The position numbers were made by a program, and so were the translations under genes. A stretch of 64,000 nucleotides of DNA from an uncultured Alphaproteobacteria bacterium (GTDB lineage: Bacteria > Pseudomonadota > Alphaproteobacteria > HIMB59 > GCA-002718135). The notes under the pieces are model-generated. The model was given only the letters and a program-made list of their open reading frames with translations. It searched no databases and was not told the DNA's origin. This document shows positions 29,445 to 39,023 of this stretch, one piece after another; position 1 is the stretch's first letter; each line of letters opens with the position of its first letter. The DNA lies in the NCBI GenBank assembly GCA_902621725.1, contig CACNND010000005.1, forward strand, positions 21,663-85,662. Reading direction: 5' to 3'.

Positions 29445-30570
29445 TAGTAAATTGAACTCTCATTCCTACTTGATTAAATAGTAATGCTTTATCTGAAACT
29501 CTTTTAATATTCACACTAGAACCGTTTGAAATTTGGTGTGTAAATTGTGGCAAGCCCCTTACAATTATTTTATTTGAACCGTCTTCAATATTTACATGAA
29601 AGAAAATATCTGAACCTAAATTTTCTCTATATGCAACTGTTCCACTAAATGTATTTTCATTACTTTCATTTGTAATTTCTAAATGTTCTGGTCGAATACC
29701 AATATGTAAATCTGTATTACTTTCAGAACTTTTTCTTTTTAAATTAACGTTGAGAAAACTTACTGTCCCACTTGAGTCCGAAGTTCCTTTAAATATATTT
29801 ATTTTTGGACTTCCAACAAACTGAGCCACACTTAATGAGGAAGGATTGTCATATACTTCTTGAGGTGTATCAAGTTGTAATAAATTTCCATCAATCATAA
29901 CAGCCATTCTAGAAGACATAGTTAATGCTTCTGCTTGATCATGTGTAACGTACACAAAAGTAGTTTTAAGTGAATTATGAAGTTCAGATAGTTCAGAACG
30001 CATGTGAACTCTCAAAGCCGCATCTAAATTTGAAAGAGGTTCATCCATTAAAAAGGCAACAGGCTCTCTAACCATAGCACGACCAAGAGCAACTCTTTGT
30101 CTTTGACCACCTGACAATTGTCCAGGTTTTCTATCTAATAGTTCTGAAATTTTTAGAGTTTCAGAAGTTTTATTTACTAATTGATTTATAGATTCTGTTT
30201 TCTCTTTTTTGCTTGGTGAAAAATTACCAATTAAGGGAAGTCTTTCAAATGCATTATAATCTCTAAGTCTTAATGGAGTTTCCAAATTTCTTCTTACTGT
30301 AAGATGAGGATAAAGAGCATATGACTGGAATACCATTGCCAAATCTCTTTCACTGGCTCTAACTCTATTTACATTTTTATTATCTATTAATACATCACCT
30401 GAAGTCTGCTGTTCCAATCCTGCAATTATTCTAAGTAATGTAGATTTACCACAACCAGATGGACCAACTAACGTTAAGAATTCTCCATCGTTTATATCAA
30501 CATTCAAATTATTAAGTACTTGTGTAGAACCAAATGACTTTGAAATATTTTTAAGTGATATTGTCCCCAC
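29437..30570 (-). CDS. ABC transporter ATP-binding protein, MalK/UgpC family
   Basis: [53 protein letters not shown]-terminal TOBE domain. Confidence 0.93.
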   Translation of the reverse strand: MGTISLKNISKSFGSTQVLNNLNVDINDGEFLTLVGPSGCGKSTLLRIIAGLEQQTSGDVLIDNKNVNRVRASERDLAMVFQSYALYPHLTVRRNLETPLRLRDYNAFERLPLIGNFSPSKKEKTESINQLVNKTSETLKISELLDRKPGQLSGGQRQRVALGRAMVREPVAFLMDEPLSNLDAALRVHMRSELSELHNSLKTTFVYVTHDQAEALTMSSRMAVMIDGNLLQLDTPQEVYDNPSSLSVAQFVGSPKINIFKGTSDSSGTVSFLNVNLKRKSSESNTDLHIGIRPEHLEITNESNENTFSGTVAYRENLGSDIFFHVNIEDGSNKIIVRGLPQFTHQISNGSSVNIKRVSDKALLFNQVGMRVQFTNA

Positions 30571-30639
30571 TCATTCCCCCTGTATCTTAACTTTAATCTA
30601 CAAAATTTTATTAAATTTGAGAATATTTTAAATCTATTT

Positions 30640-30668
30640 ATTTCAGTTTTATTTCAATTTTATTAACA
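30640..30668 (-). promoter_or_regulatory. Candidate degenerate Pho box (three 11-bp-spaced half sites) upstream of the Ugp-like ABC operon and phnA
   Basis: Minus strand: TGTTAAT-AAAA-TTGAAAT-AAAA-CTGAAAT in the 30571-30746 divergent region. Confidence 0.45.
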
Positions 30669-30746
30669 AATATTCAAATTATGATTGAGTTTAACTAGCA
30701 GATAACTATAAATTCGTATTTTTAATAATATATATTAGTTGAATTC

Positions 30747-31988
30747 GTGTCCGATAATTTAGAAATTAATAAAAGAGAATATCCAAGCTCTTTCTCAAAA
30801 ACTGCTATTGTTATATGCCTTGATGGTAGTCAAAAAGAGTATCTCGAAGAAGCATCAAAATCTAATCTTACACCAAATCTTGATAAATTAATTGCAAGTG
30901 GTGAAAACCTACTTGTTCACAGCGCTATTCCAAGTTTTACAAATCCAAATAACATTTCGATTGTAACAGGCCAACCAAGTTCTGTACACGGTATATGCGG
31001 AAACTTCTTTTATACACCTGAGACGGGTGAAGAAGTAATGATGAATGACCCAAAATATATGCGAGCACCAACTATTTTTGAAAAATTTTACAATTCTGGT
31101 TCTAAAATTGCTCTTGTTACTGCAAAAGACAAGTTGAGAACACTTTTAGGAAACGGATTAAGTTTTGATGATGAGAGAGCTATTTGTTTTTCTGCTGAAA
31201 AATCTGATCAAGCAACAAAAGATCTCAATGGTATAGATAATGTAAACGATTGGTTGGGGATGCCAGTGCCAGAAGTATATTCTGAAGGACTTTCTGAATT
31301 TGTAATGGCTGCAGGTGTAAAACTTCTTGAGGAGTTTAAACCAAATATTATGTATTTATCGACTACGGATTATATTCAACACAAATATGCACCAGGAAAT
31401 GAAACAGCAAATAAATTTTATGCAATGTTTGATAAATATATTGGACTTTTAAATAAGGAGGATGTTTCTATAATCATCACAGCAGATCACGGAATGAAAC
31501 CAAAATCAAAAGAAGATGGTTCACCAAATGCAATATTTTTACAAGATTATTTAGATAAAAAATTTGAACCAAACATGGCTAAAGTCATCCTACCAATTAC
31601 AGATCCATATGTCGTTCATCATGGTTCACTTGGTTCTTTTGCAACAATTTATTTAGAAGACAAGAGCAGGGTAGATTCAGTTGTAAATGCTATTAAAGAA
31701 ATAAAAGATATAGAAGTTGTTTTAACAAAAGATGAAGGATGCTCTACTTATAATTTACCTCCTGATAGAATGGGGGATATTATATGTATGTCTTCAGAAT
31801 TTATGACTATTGGTTCATCGGAAGATAAACACAATCTTTCTGGATTAAATGAACCTTTACGCTCTCATGGAGGACTCCATGAAAGAGAAGTGCCATTCAT
31901 ATCAAATTTAAAATTACAAAACTTAGATACTAGCAAACAATTATATAACTATGATGCATTTTATTATGCAATAAATGGAGCCCTATGA
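30747..31988 (+). CDS. phnA: Phosphonoacetate hydrolase
   Basis: Alkaline phosphatase superfamily: [63 protein letters not shown] start. Confidence 0.92.
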   Translation: MSDNLEINKREYPSSFSKTAIVICLDGSQKEYLEEASKSNLTPNLDKLIASGENLLVHSAIPSFTNPNNISIVTGQPSSVHGICGNFFYTPETGEEVMMNDPKYMRAPTIFEKFYNSGSKIALVTAKDKLRTLLGNGLSFDDERAICFSAEKSDQATKDLNGIDNVNDWLGMPVPEVYSEGLSEFVMAAGVKLLEEFKPNIMYLSTTDYIQHKYAPGNETANKFYAMFDKYIGLLNKEDVSIIITADHGMKPKSKEDGSPNAIFLQDYLDKKFEPNMAKVILPITDPYVVHHGSLGSFATIYLEDKSRVDSVVNAIKEIKDIEVVLTKDEGCSTYNLPPDRMGDIICMSSEFMTIGSSEDKHNLSGLNEPLRSHGGLHEREVPFISNLKLQNLDTSKQLYNYDAFYYAINGAL

Positions 31989-33427
31989 TGCACAAAAAAA
32001 TGATTAATGAAGCAATGCGTATTGCTGGAGAAAAAGTTACTTCAGATAAAACAATAAATGTTGAGTACCCTTTTACAGGTGAAGTAATCGGAACGGTTCC
32101 AGCCGGTACCGCAGAGCATGCAAGAAAGGCTTTAGATATAGCTGCAAATTATCAGCCTAAACTTACAAGATATGAGAGACAAAAAATTCTTCAAACTGCT
32201 GCAGAAGTACTTGTTAAAAGAAAAGAAGAAATTTCTGATATTATTACTTTAGAACTTGGTATCTCAAAACAAGATTCTCTATACGAAGTAGGAAGAGCTT
32301 TTGATGTCTTTTCTTTAACAGCTCAACTTTGTATTCTTGATGATGGAGAAATATTTTCTTGTGATTTAACTCCACATGGAAAAGCGAGAAAAATATTTAC
32401 CATAAGAGAACCTTTAACGGCAATCTCAGCAATCACTCCATTTAATCATCCTTTGAATATGGTAGCGCATAAAATTGCACCTTCAATTGCAACTAATAAT
32501 TGTACAGTATGTAAGCAGACAGAATTAACACCTTTAACAGCAATGGTACTCGCTGATGTTTTATATGAAGCAGGTCTGCCACCAGAAATGTTTTCAGTTG
32601 TAACTGGATGGCCTCAAGATATCGGATCAGAAATGATCAAGAATCCAAATATTGACCTAATTACTTTTACAGGTAGTGTAGGTGTAGGAAAATTAATTGC
32701 TGAACAAGCTGGATACAAAAGAACAGTTCTAGAGCTTGGTGGTAATGATCCATTAATTGTTTTAAATGACTTAGATGGTGATGATCTTAAAAAAGCTGTT
32801 GAACTAGCTGTTACTGGAGCAACGAAAAACTCTGGTCAACGTTGTACAGCTGTTAAAAGAATACTGGTTCAAGAATCTATTGCAGATCAATTTGTTGAAA
32901 TGGCTCTTGAGCGTGCCAAGAAAATTAAATTTGGTGATCCTATGAATATGGAAACAGACTTGGGTACTGTTGTTAATGCTCAGGCTGCAGAACTTTTTGA
33001 TAAAAGAGTTTCTATGGCTGAAGAAGATGGTGCAAAAATTTTATATCACCCTGGAAGAAAGGGTGCTTTGTTACCTCCAATAGTTGTAGATCATGTTGAT
33101 CCTAAAAGTGAATTAGTTTTAGAAGAAACTTTTGGTCCAGTTATCCCAATCATTCGTGTGCCTAATGACGATGAAGCTGTAATGAAAATATCTAATTCAA
33201 CTGCATTCGGATTATCATCTGGTGTATGCACAAATAACTTCATGAGAGCAAAAAAATATATTCAAGGCTTAAATGTTGGCACTGTAAATATTTGGGAAGT
33301 TCCAGGCTATAGAATTGAAATGTCTCCTTTTGGAGGAATTAAAGATTCAGGTCTTGGTTATAAAGAAGGTGTAATTGAAGCAATGAAAAGCTTTACTAAT
33401 GTTAAAACCTTCTCACTACCCTGGTAA
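31985..33427 (+). CDS. phnY: Aldehyde dehydrogenase, probable phosphonoacetaldehyde dehydrogenase
   Basis: [59 protein letters not shown] overlap with phnA. Confidence 0.88.
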   Translation: MMHKKMINEAMRIAGEKVTSDKTINVEYPFTGEVIGTVPAGTAEHARKALDIAANYQPKLTRYERQKILQTAAEVLVKRKEEISDIITLELGISKQDSLYEVGRAFDVFSLTAQLCILDDGEIFSCDLTPHGKARKIFTIREPLTAISAITPFNHPLNMVAHKIAPSIATNNCTVCKQTELTPLTAMVLADVLYEAGLPPEMFSVVTGWPQDIGSEMIKNPNIDLITFTGSVGVGKLIAEQAGYKRTVLELGGNDPLIVLNDLDGDDLKKAVELAVTGATKNSGQRCTAVKRILVQESIADQFVEMALERAKKIKFGDPMNMETDLGTVVNAQAAELFDKRVSMAEEDGAKILYHPGRKGALLPPIVVDHVDPKSELVLEETFGPVIPIIRVPNDDEAVMKISNSTAFGLSSGVCTNNFMRAKKYIQGLNVGTVNIWEVPGYRIEMSPFGGIKDSGLGYKEGVIEAMKSFTNVKTFSLPW

Positions 33428-33493
33428 AAATCATTTTTTCTCTAATTTTTCTTTATTGCTGTGGAAAAATAAGCTTATTTTTTAGTAATATTT

Positions 33494-33511
33494 TCGTAAT
33501 AAAATTGTAAC
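33494..33511 (+). promoter_or_regulatory. Candidate Pho box upstream of the ABC substrate-binding protein
   Basis: TCGTAAT-AAAA-TTGTAAC, 7-4-7 direct repeat matching the one upstream of phoB. Confidence 0.65.
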
Positions 33512-33563
33512 CCTTTGGGGCTACATGTTAAATTAAATTATTATATTCAATCGGGAGGATTAA

Positions 33564-34817
33564 ATGAAAAAATTAATTACAGGATTGGCAGCCGTATTAG
33601 CTTTCGGTTTTTATGGTTCTGTTAATTCAGCTAAGTCTATTGAAATAGAAGTAGCTTATCCTTATTCAGGATTATTCGATGTTACGTTTCAAGCTATTAT
33701 GCCAGAGTTTGAAAAAGCACATCCAGATATTCAAGTTAAATTTAGAGCAACTTATGAAAACTATGAGGATGCAACTGCAACAATCTTCAGAGAGTCTACT
33801 TCAGGTAATTTACCAGATGTAACAATGCAAGGTCTTAACAGACAGGCACCTCTAGTTGACAAAGGTATTGCTAAGTCTTTAGAGCCATTTATCGCAAAAG
33901 AAGCAGCTTTTGAAAAAGATGGTTACCATTCTGCTATGTTAAGTCTTTCAACATTCGGTGGTGAAGTTTATGGATTACCATTTTCTGTATCAACACCAGT
34001 TGGATATTATAACATGGATTTATTAGCTGAAGCAGGTGTAGATAGTATTCCAACTAACTGGGACGAAGTTATTGCAGCATGTAATAAATTAGAAGCAGCA
34101 GGTAAAGGAACTCTATACTTTGGTTGGAACATTACAGGTAACTGGTTTCACCAAGCATTAATGCATACTCAGAATGTTCCAATGGTTAAAGATGGAGCTG
34201 TAAATATGGGTGGAGATGCAGGACTTGCAACGTTAGAGCAAATGAAATCAATCATGAGCGGATGTAATATGCCAAACTATTCAATTGCTGATGGTCAAGC
34301 TGCGTTTAACGCAGGTACTATTGGTATGATGTTCTGGTCTACTTCAAGCTTGGGTTCAGTTAATGCTGCAAAGGCAGACTTTGTTTTAAAAACTGCACCA
34401 TTCCCTGGAATGGCTGGAGTAAACAATGGAACACCAGCAAGATTACCAGCAGGTGGAAATGCTGCAATGTTAGTGTCTACATCTGATGACCCAGCAAGAG
34501 TTGATGCTGCATGGACTTTCTTAAAGTTCATAACATCAGGTATTGGTGCTGCATTAGTTGCTGAAACAACTGGATATGTTCCACCAAACAAAGCAGCGAA
34601 TGATTTATTAGGTGACTTCTATAGTCAAAACCCTAATAAACTTACTGCTGTTGAACAACTTCCACTTCTTGCTGATTGGTTTGCGTATCCTGGTGAAAAT
34701 GGATTAGCTGTTACACAGGTAATCTATGATTACACGGAAGAAATTGCTACAGGCGACGCTGATGATATGGCAGATCTTCAAGAAGAAATGATGGAAGAAA
34801 TAAACGATCTTATGTAA
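33564..34817 (+). CDS. Extracellular solute-binding protein family 1 (UgpB/MalE type)
   Basis: Signal peptide; IEVAYPYSGLFDVTFQAIMPEFEKAHPDIQVKF; partner of the permeases/ATPase at 27.6-30.6 kb. Confidence 0.9.
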   Translation: MKKLITGLAAVLAFGFYGSVNSAKSIEIEVAYPYSGLFDVTFQAIMPEFEKAHPDIQVKFRATYENYEDATATIFRESTSGNLPDVTMQGLNRQAPLVDKGIAKSLEPFIAKEAAFEKDGYHSAMLSLSTFGGEVYGLPFSVSTPVGYYNMDLLAEAGVDSIPTNWDEVIAACNKLEAAGKGTLYFGWNITGNWFHQALMHTQNVPMVKDGAVNMGGDAGLATLEQMKSIMSGCNMPNYSIADGQAAFNAGTIGMMFWSTSSLGSVNAAKADFVLKTAPFPGMAGVNNGTPARLPAGGNAAMLVSTSDDPARVDAAWTFLKFITSGIGAALVAETTGYVPPNKAANDLLGDFYSQNPNKLTAVEQLPLLADWFAYPGENGLAVTQVIYDYTEEIATGDADDMADLQEEMMEEINDLM

Positions 34818-34847
34818 TTTGAGATTATTTATTATTAACTTTTTATT

Positions 34848-34880
34848 ACAGCGGCTTTATAAAAGCCGCTGTTTTATTTT
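34848..34880 (+). terminator. Rho-independent terminator after the SBP gene
   Basis: ACAGCGGCTTT-ATA-AAAGCCGCTGT followed by TTTATTTT (11 bp perfect stem). Confidence 0.85.
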
Positions 34881-34904
34881 AAATTTTAATGGGAGTAAAA
34901 ATAG

Positions 34905-35984
34905 ATGCCTCTTACAACAACTACAATAGGTGCTTATCCAAAACCTAAACAAACACCCATTCAAGATTGGTTTTTAGGGACAAAATCAGAAGAAGAGAGA
35001 AAAGCATCAAAAGGATTATTATCAAATTGGTCACCTGGCGCATATGAAAAAGCATTAGAGTCTGCAGGTGCGGATGCTGAAAAATTATTTTTAGCAGCAA
35101 TTAAAGAAGTTATAACTGATCAAGTAAATGCGGGTATTGATGTTCCAACAGATGGGGAAGTTAGGCGCGAGAGTTATGTATTATATCAATGTCGATTTTT
35201 AAATGGTGTAAGTTTTCAGGAAGTTACACATAAGTCAGTAAGACAGGGTGCGTTTGAGGCTGACCTTCCAACTATTGTTGCACCAATTTCAAGTAAAGAA
35301 ATACGTATGCATTTAGATTGGAAGAGTGCACAACAATTTACAAAAAACCCAGTTAAAATTACGCTACCTGGACCAATGACAATTACAGATTCAATTGCCA
35401 ACAATTACTATGATGACATGAAAAAACTTGGTTTTGATTTAGCATTAGCCCTCAATAAAGAAATCAAGGCACTTGTAGATGCAGGTTGTCAGTATATTCA
35501 AATTGATGAACCAGTATTTGCTAGAAAGCCCGATGAAGCTCATTCTTACGGTATGGAAAATTTAGAAAGAATGATGCATGGTATACCTAAAGAAGTGCAA
35601 CGCGTTTGCCATATTTGTTGTGGTTATCCTAACTCATTAGATTCAGAAGGGTATAAAAAGGCTGATCTAGATGCTTATGATAGAATTGCATCACTTGTGG
35701 ATGATTCAACTATTGATGAAGTATCTTTAGAAGATTCACATAGGCATAATGATTTAAATCTTTTAGAAAAATTTACTAAAACAAAAGTAATTTTTGGATT
35801 TATTGATATTGCAAAAAGTAGAATGGAGTCTGTTGAAGAAGTAAGAGTTCGTATCAAAGATTCACTTGAACATATTGATGAACACCGTTTAATAGCTGCC
35901 CCAGATTGTGGTTTAGGTTTCTTTACACGAGAACAAGCAATTGAGAAAATGACAATTTTAACTAAAGCGGCAAAATCAATTTAA
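34905..35984 (+). CDS. MetE C-terminal-domain-like (stand-alone cobalamin-independent) methyltransferase
   Basis: TTTIGAYPKP, QIDEPVFARKP, VCHICCGYPN (HxC), EVSLEDSHRH, APDCGLGFFTRE: zinc-ligand set of MetE-type enzymes, lacking the N-terminal half. Confidence 0.88.
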   Translation: MPLTTTTIGAYPKPKQTPIQDWFLGTKSEEERKASKGLLSNWSPGAYEKALESAGADAEKLFLAAIKEVITDQVNAGIDVPTDGEVRRESYVLYQCRFLNGVSFQEVTHKSVRQGAFEADLPTIVAPISSKEIRMHLDWKSAQQFTKNPVKITLPGPMTITDSIANNYYDDMKKLGFDLALALNKEIKALVDAGCQYIQIDEPVFARKPDEAHSYGMENLERMMHGIPKEVQRVCHICCGYPNSLDSEGYKKADLDAYDRIASLVDDSTIDEVSLEDSHRHNDLNLLEKFTKTKVIFGFIDIAKSRMESVEEVRVRIKDSLEHIDEHRLIAAPDCGLGFFTREQAIEKMTILTKAAKSI

Positions 35985-35988
35985 GGTA

Positions 35989-37101
35989 ATGTGGAATTAT
36001 TTTAACCCTGTTGAAATTATCTTTGGAGAAAATAGATTTACAGAAGTGCATGATGCTCTTAAAAATAAGAACTACATCATAATCACTCATCCAGAAGAAA
36101 TTTTTAAAAAATATAGCGATGAATTAAAATCTTCTTCAAATCCACCTTTATCCATTATGACGGATGTTCAGCCTAATCCAGATTATAAGGATATTTTAGA
36201 GCTGCAAAATAAATTTTCTTCAATCAATGAATCGGTAGATTATATTTTAGCTATAGGTGGTGGCTCTGTTACAGATACAGCTAAAGCAATTGCTGCATTT
36301 AAAGATAAACAAGAATATCTAACAGATTTTGTTCGCAATAAAAAAAGTCCAAGAGTCGAAAATCCAATCAAGATTATTGCAATACCTACAACTTCAGGAA
36401 CATCAAGTGAGCTTACGTGTTGGGCCACAATATGGGATAAAGAAAAAAATAATAAATTATCTTTGACGCACAAATCTCTTTATGCAGAAAAAACAATTAT
36501 CGATCCATCTATTATGGTTGATAAGCCTTTAGGCTTGACCATTTCAACTGGTTTAGATGCTCTCTCCCATTCAATGGAAAGTATTTGGAATATTAATGCA
36601 AATCCAGTTTCTGCTTCTCATGCAATACAAGCATCAAAATTAGTATTAGAAAATTTACCACTTCTCACTAAAGATTTAAGAAATGTTGAATTACGCTCAA
36701 ACATTGCATTGGCGTGTGTTCATGCTGGTTTAGCGTTTTCCAATACGAAAACTGCTATTGCGCACAATCTATCATACCCTGTGACACTCAATTACGGTAT
36801 TCAGCATGGTATTGCTTGTTCATTTACTTTACCCATGATTACTAAAAGTATGGTTGGAATTGATAGTGTAGCTGAGGACAGACTAAAATTAATTTTTAAT
36901 AATAATCTTGAGAATGCTGCAGATCATCTGAGTGAATTTATGCGTTCTTTAGAGGTTCCTCTTAACTTAAATGAAATAAAAGTTCCTGTTCAAGAATGGA
37001 ATAATATAGTAGATGATGCGTTTTTAGGAGAAAGAGGTAAAAACTTTATTGGTAATAAAGAAGCCTTCATCTCTTCTGCTAAATCAATGGGACTTTATTA
37101 G
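35989..37101 (+). CDS. Iron-containing alcohol dehydrogenase, phosphonoacetaldehyde reductase-like (PhpC family)
   Basis: ILAIGGGSVTDTAKAIA, IAIPTTSGTSSELTCWATIWD, GLDALSHSMESIWNINANPVS, HNLSYPVTLNYGIQHGIACS. Confidence 0.8.
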   Translation: MWNYFNPVEIIFGENRFTEVHDALKNKNYIIITHPEEIFKKYSDELKSSSNPPLSIMTDVQPNPDYKDILELQNKFSSINESVDYILAIGGGSVTDTAKAIAAFKDKQEYLTDFVRNKKSPRVENPIKIIAIPTTSGTSSELTCWATIWDKEKNNKLSLTHKSLYAEKTIIDPSIMVDKPLGLTISTGLDALSHSMESIWNINANPVSASHAIQASKLVLENLPLLTKDLRNVELRSNIALACVHAGLAFSNTKTAIAHNLSYPVTLNYGIQHGIACSFTLPMITKSMVGIDSVAEDRLKLIFNNNLENAADHLSEFMRSLEVPLNLNEIKVPVQEWNNIVDDAFLGERGKNFIGNKEAFISSAKSMGLY

Positions 37102-37103
37102 TA

Positions 37104-38210
37104 ATGAAAAAAAATTTCAGGTTTTATGATAACAGACAAAAATACTTATTATTTGTCACAACAACAAATGAAAAAAATCAAATTGCTGATGCGATACGTC
37201 CTCACGTAAATAAAATTAAACCTCAAAAACCTGGCATAAAAATATTTGATGCTGGTATGGGTGATGGTTCCTTACTTATGAATGTTATGCGTCAGTGCCA
37301 TGAGGCTAAGCCTAACGTACCTTTATTAGTTTGCACAAAAGAAATAAGCATAGAAGATGTAAGATTAGGTTTAGAAAAGTTACCCGATAGGTTTGTTGAG
37401 CATAAGAATACTGTTTTTGTCATTTCAAATCTACACTACGCCGAAGCCGCAAACTTAAAATCAAAAAATGAAGTTAAGCAGAAAAAAATTAATTGGAATA
37501 TTATTAAATTAAAAGGTGACACTTCTCTTGAATTTGCTCAACAATTAAGAAAACAAAATGAATTTTTAGAAAAAAAATGGAATATAGAAATTAATAAAAA
37601 GTCAGGTAACCATACTTATAAAGAGCCTTCAGTCATGGTTATCTACCGCGAAGATCAAGAATTTAATGTTAATGAATTAATACCTACCAAAAAAAAATCA
37701 GATAATAAATTTGATCTTATTATTGCTTCACAGCCTTATCGTTCAAGAATTTCAGCAGAAAAGAAATCAAAATATGTCATCGAACCAATGATTCGAGCGT
37801 TAAAATCAAAAGGGAAATTATTAACTATTCATGCTTCAGGAAAAGATCCTGCTAATGAAATAATTCGTAAAATTTGGCCAAAAGAGGACCCATTTCCTTC
37901 TCTTGGAAATAGTATCTTTTCTTATCTTAAGAAAAATTTAGATAAAGATTTATTAAGAAGATTATCTTTTGGAGAAAAAAGAATTATTAAATGTAAATTG
38001 AGAGCTCTACCAACAGAAATCAGTGGAGGTATAGCTACATCATTAGTTTTTTCTGCTTGGAATGCCTCCATATATGTCAATCAAATGGATGACGACAAAG
38101 TAATGAAAGTAGAAAAAACTAAAAACTATGAAAAAATTGTTCAAAAAATAGTTTCAAAAAATAAAGGCCTTTATTTCAACAATGAAATATTTGTAATCGA
38201 AAAAAAATAA
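37104..38210 (+). CDS. Putative class I SAM-dependent methyltransferase of unknown substrate
   Basis: IKIFDAGMGDGSLLMNVM (motif I), FDLIIASQPYRSRIS (motif IV-like), MIRALKSKGKLLTIHASG. Confidence 0.65.
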   Translation: MKKNFRFYDNRQKYLLFVTTTNEKNQIADAIRPHVNKIKPQKPGIKIFDAGMGDGSLLMNVMRQCHEAKPNVPLLVCTKEISIEDVRLGLEKLPDRFVEHKNTVFVISNLHYAEAANLKSKNEVKQKKINWNIIKLKGDTSLEFAQQLRKQNEFLEKKWNIEINKKSGNHTYKEPSVMVIYREDQEFNVNELIPTKKKSDNKFDLIIASQPYRSRISAEKKSKYVIEPMIRALKSKGKLLTIHASGKDPANEIIRKIWPKEDPFPSLGNSIFSYLKKNLDKDLLRRLSFGEKRIIKCKLRALPTEISGGIATSLVFSAWNASIYVNQMDDDKVMKVEKTKNYEKIVQKIVSKNKGLYFNNEIFVIEKK

Positions 38211-38214
38211 TTTT

Positions 38215-39003
38215 TTATTTAAACCAATTAACTTCTGTTTTTAAAAAATCCTCTGTATGAATAATTAAGGCGTCAGATCGAATTATTGCAACATTATAAT
38301 TTGTATCTGTATTAGCCGTTCCTAAACGATATTCATTTGAAAAGTTAGGTATTAGAGGAGACCAAGTACTTCTTGGGGAGGAAAAAGTAATACCACAATA
38401 AGAACCAGAACTTGTAATGTGTTGATGACCAAAAAAAATATGTTTTATTATCTTATTATTTTTCGTTAAAATTTTTTGAAACTCTTTTTTTTGTTGTAAT
38501 CCTATTCCATCACTTTCCTCTTTTACTAATGCCAGTGGATTATGATGCATAAAGATGTACGTATCCGTATTAGTTTTACCTAAAATATTATTTAACCATT
38601 CTTGCCTCTCTTCACAGTAATGTCCTTGGTGAGTATTAATTAGATTAGTATCTATAAAAATTAAACGTTTATTATCTATATCCTTAAAGTATTGAATAAA
38701 TCCATTTGGATCGGTTTCAATATTAGGAAAGTTTATTTTAAACTCATCTCTGTTATCATGATTACCTATAATGAGTTGAGGATTTAAATTCTTTGGCAGG
38801 CCTGCTTCATCAATGATTTTTATAAATAACTGATAAGAATCTTTATCTCCTAAGTCTGTAATATCACCAGTGATGGCAAATAAATCTGCATCACCATGAT
38901 TATTTTTTATATGACTTAATGCTTTTTTAAATTTACTGACAGGATCTATGCCATGAATCTTATCTATGTAAATATGAGGGTCTGAAAGGTGAATAATTTT
39001 CAT
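38215..39003 (-). CDS. Class III metallophosphodiesterase (CpdA/GpdQ-like)
   Basis: LSDPHI, TGDITDLGD, IGNHDNR, MHHNPL, FFGHQH motifs. Confidence 0.87.
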   Translation of the reverse strand: MKIIHLSDPHIYIDKIHGIDPVSKFKKALSHIKNNHGDADLFAITGDITDLGDKDSYQLFIKIIDEAGLPKNLNPQLIIGNHDNRDEFKINFPNIETDPNGFIQYFKDIDNKRLIFIDTNLINTHQGHYCEERQEWLNNILGKTNTDTYIFMHHNPLALVKEESDGIGLQQKKEFQKILTKNNKIIKHIFFGHQHITSSGSYCGITFSSPRSTWSPLIPNFSNEYRLGTANTDTNYNVAIIRSDALIIHTEDFLKTEVNWFK

Positions 39004-39023
39004 TATTAAATATAAATTTATGA

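Noticed and set aside
33465-33482. Perfect 18-bp palindrome AAAAATAAGCTTATTTTT downstream of phnY
   Set aside because: Highly AT-biased and no loop; plausible by chance or as weak terminator in this composition, so not scored as a finding.
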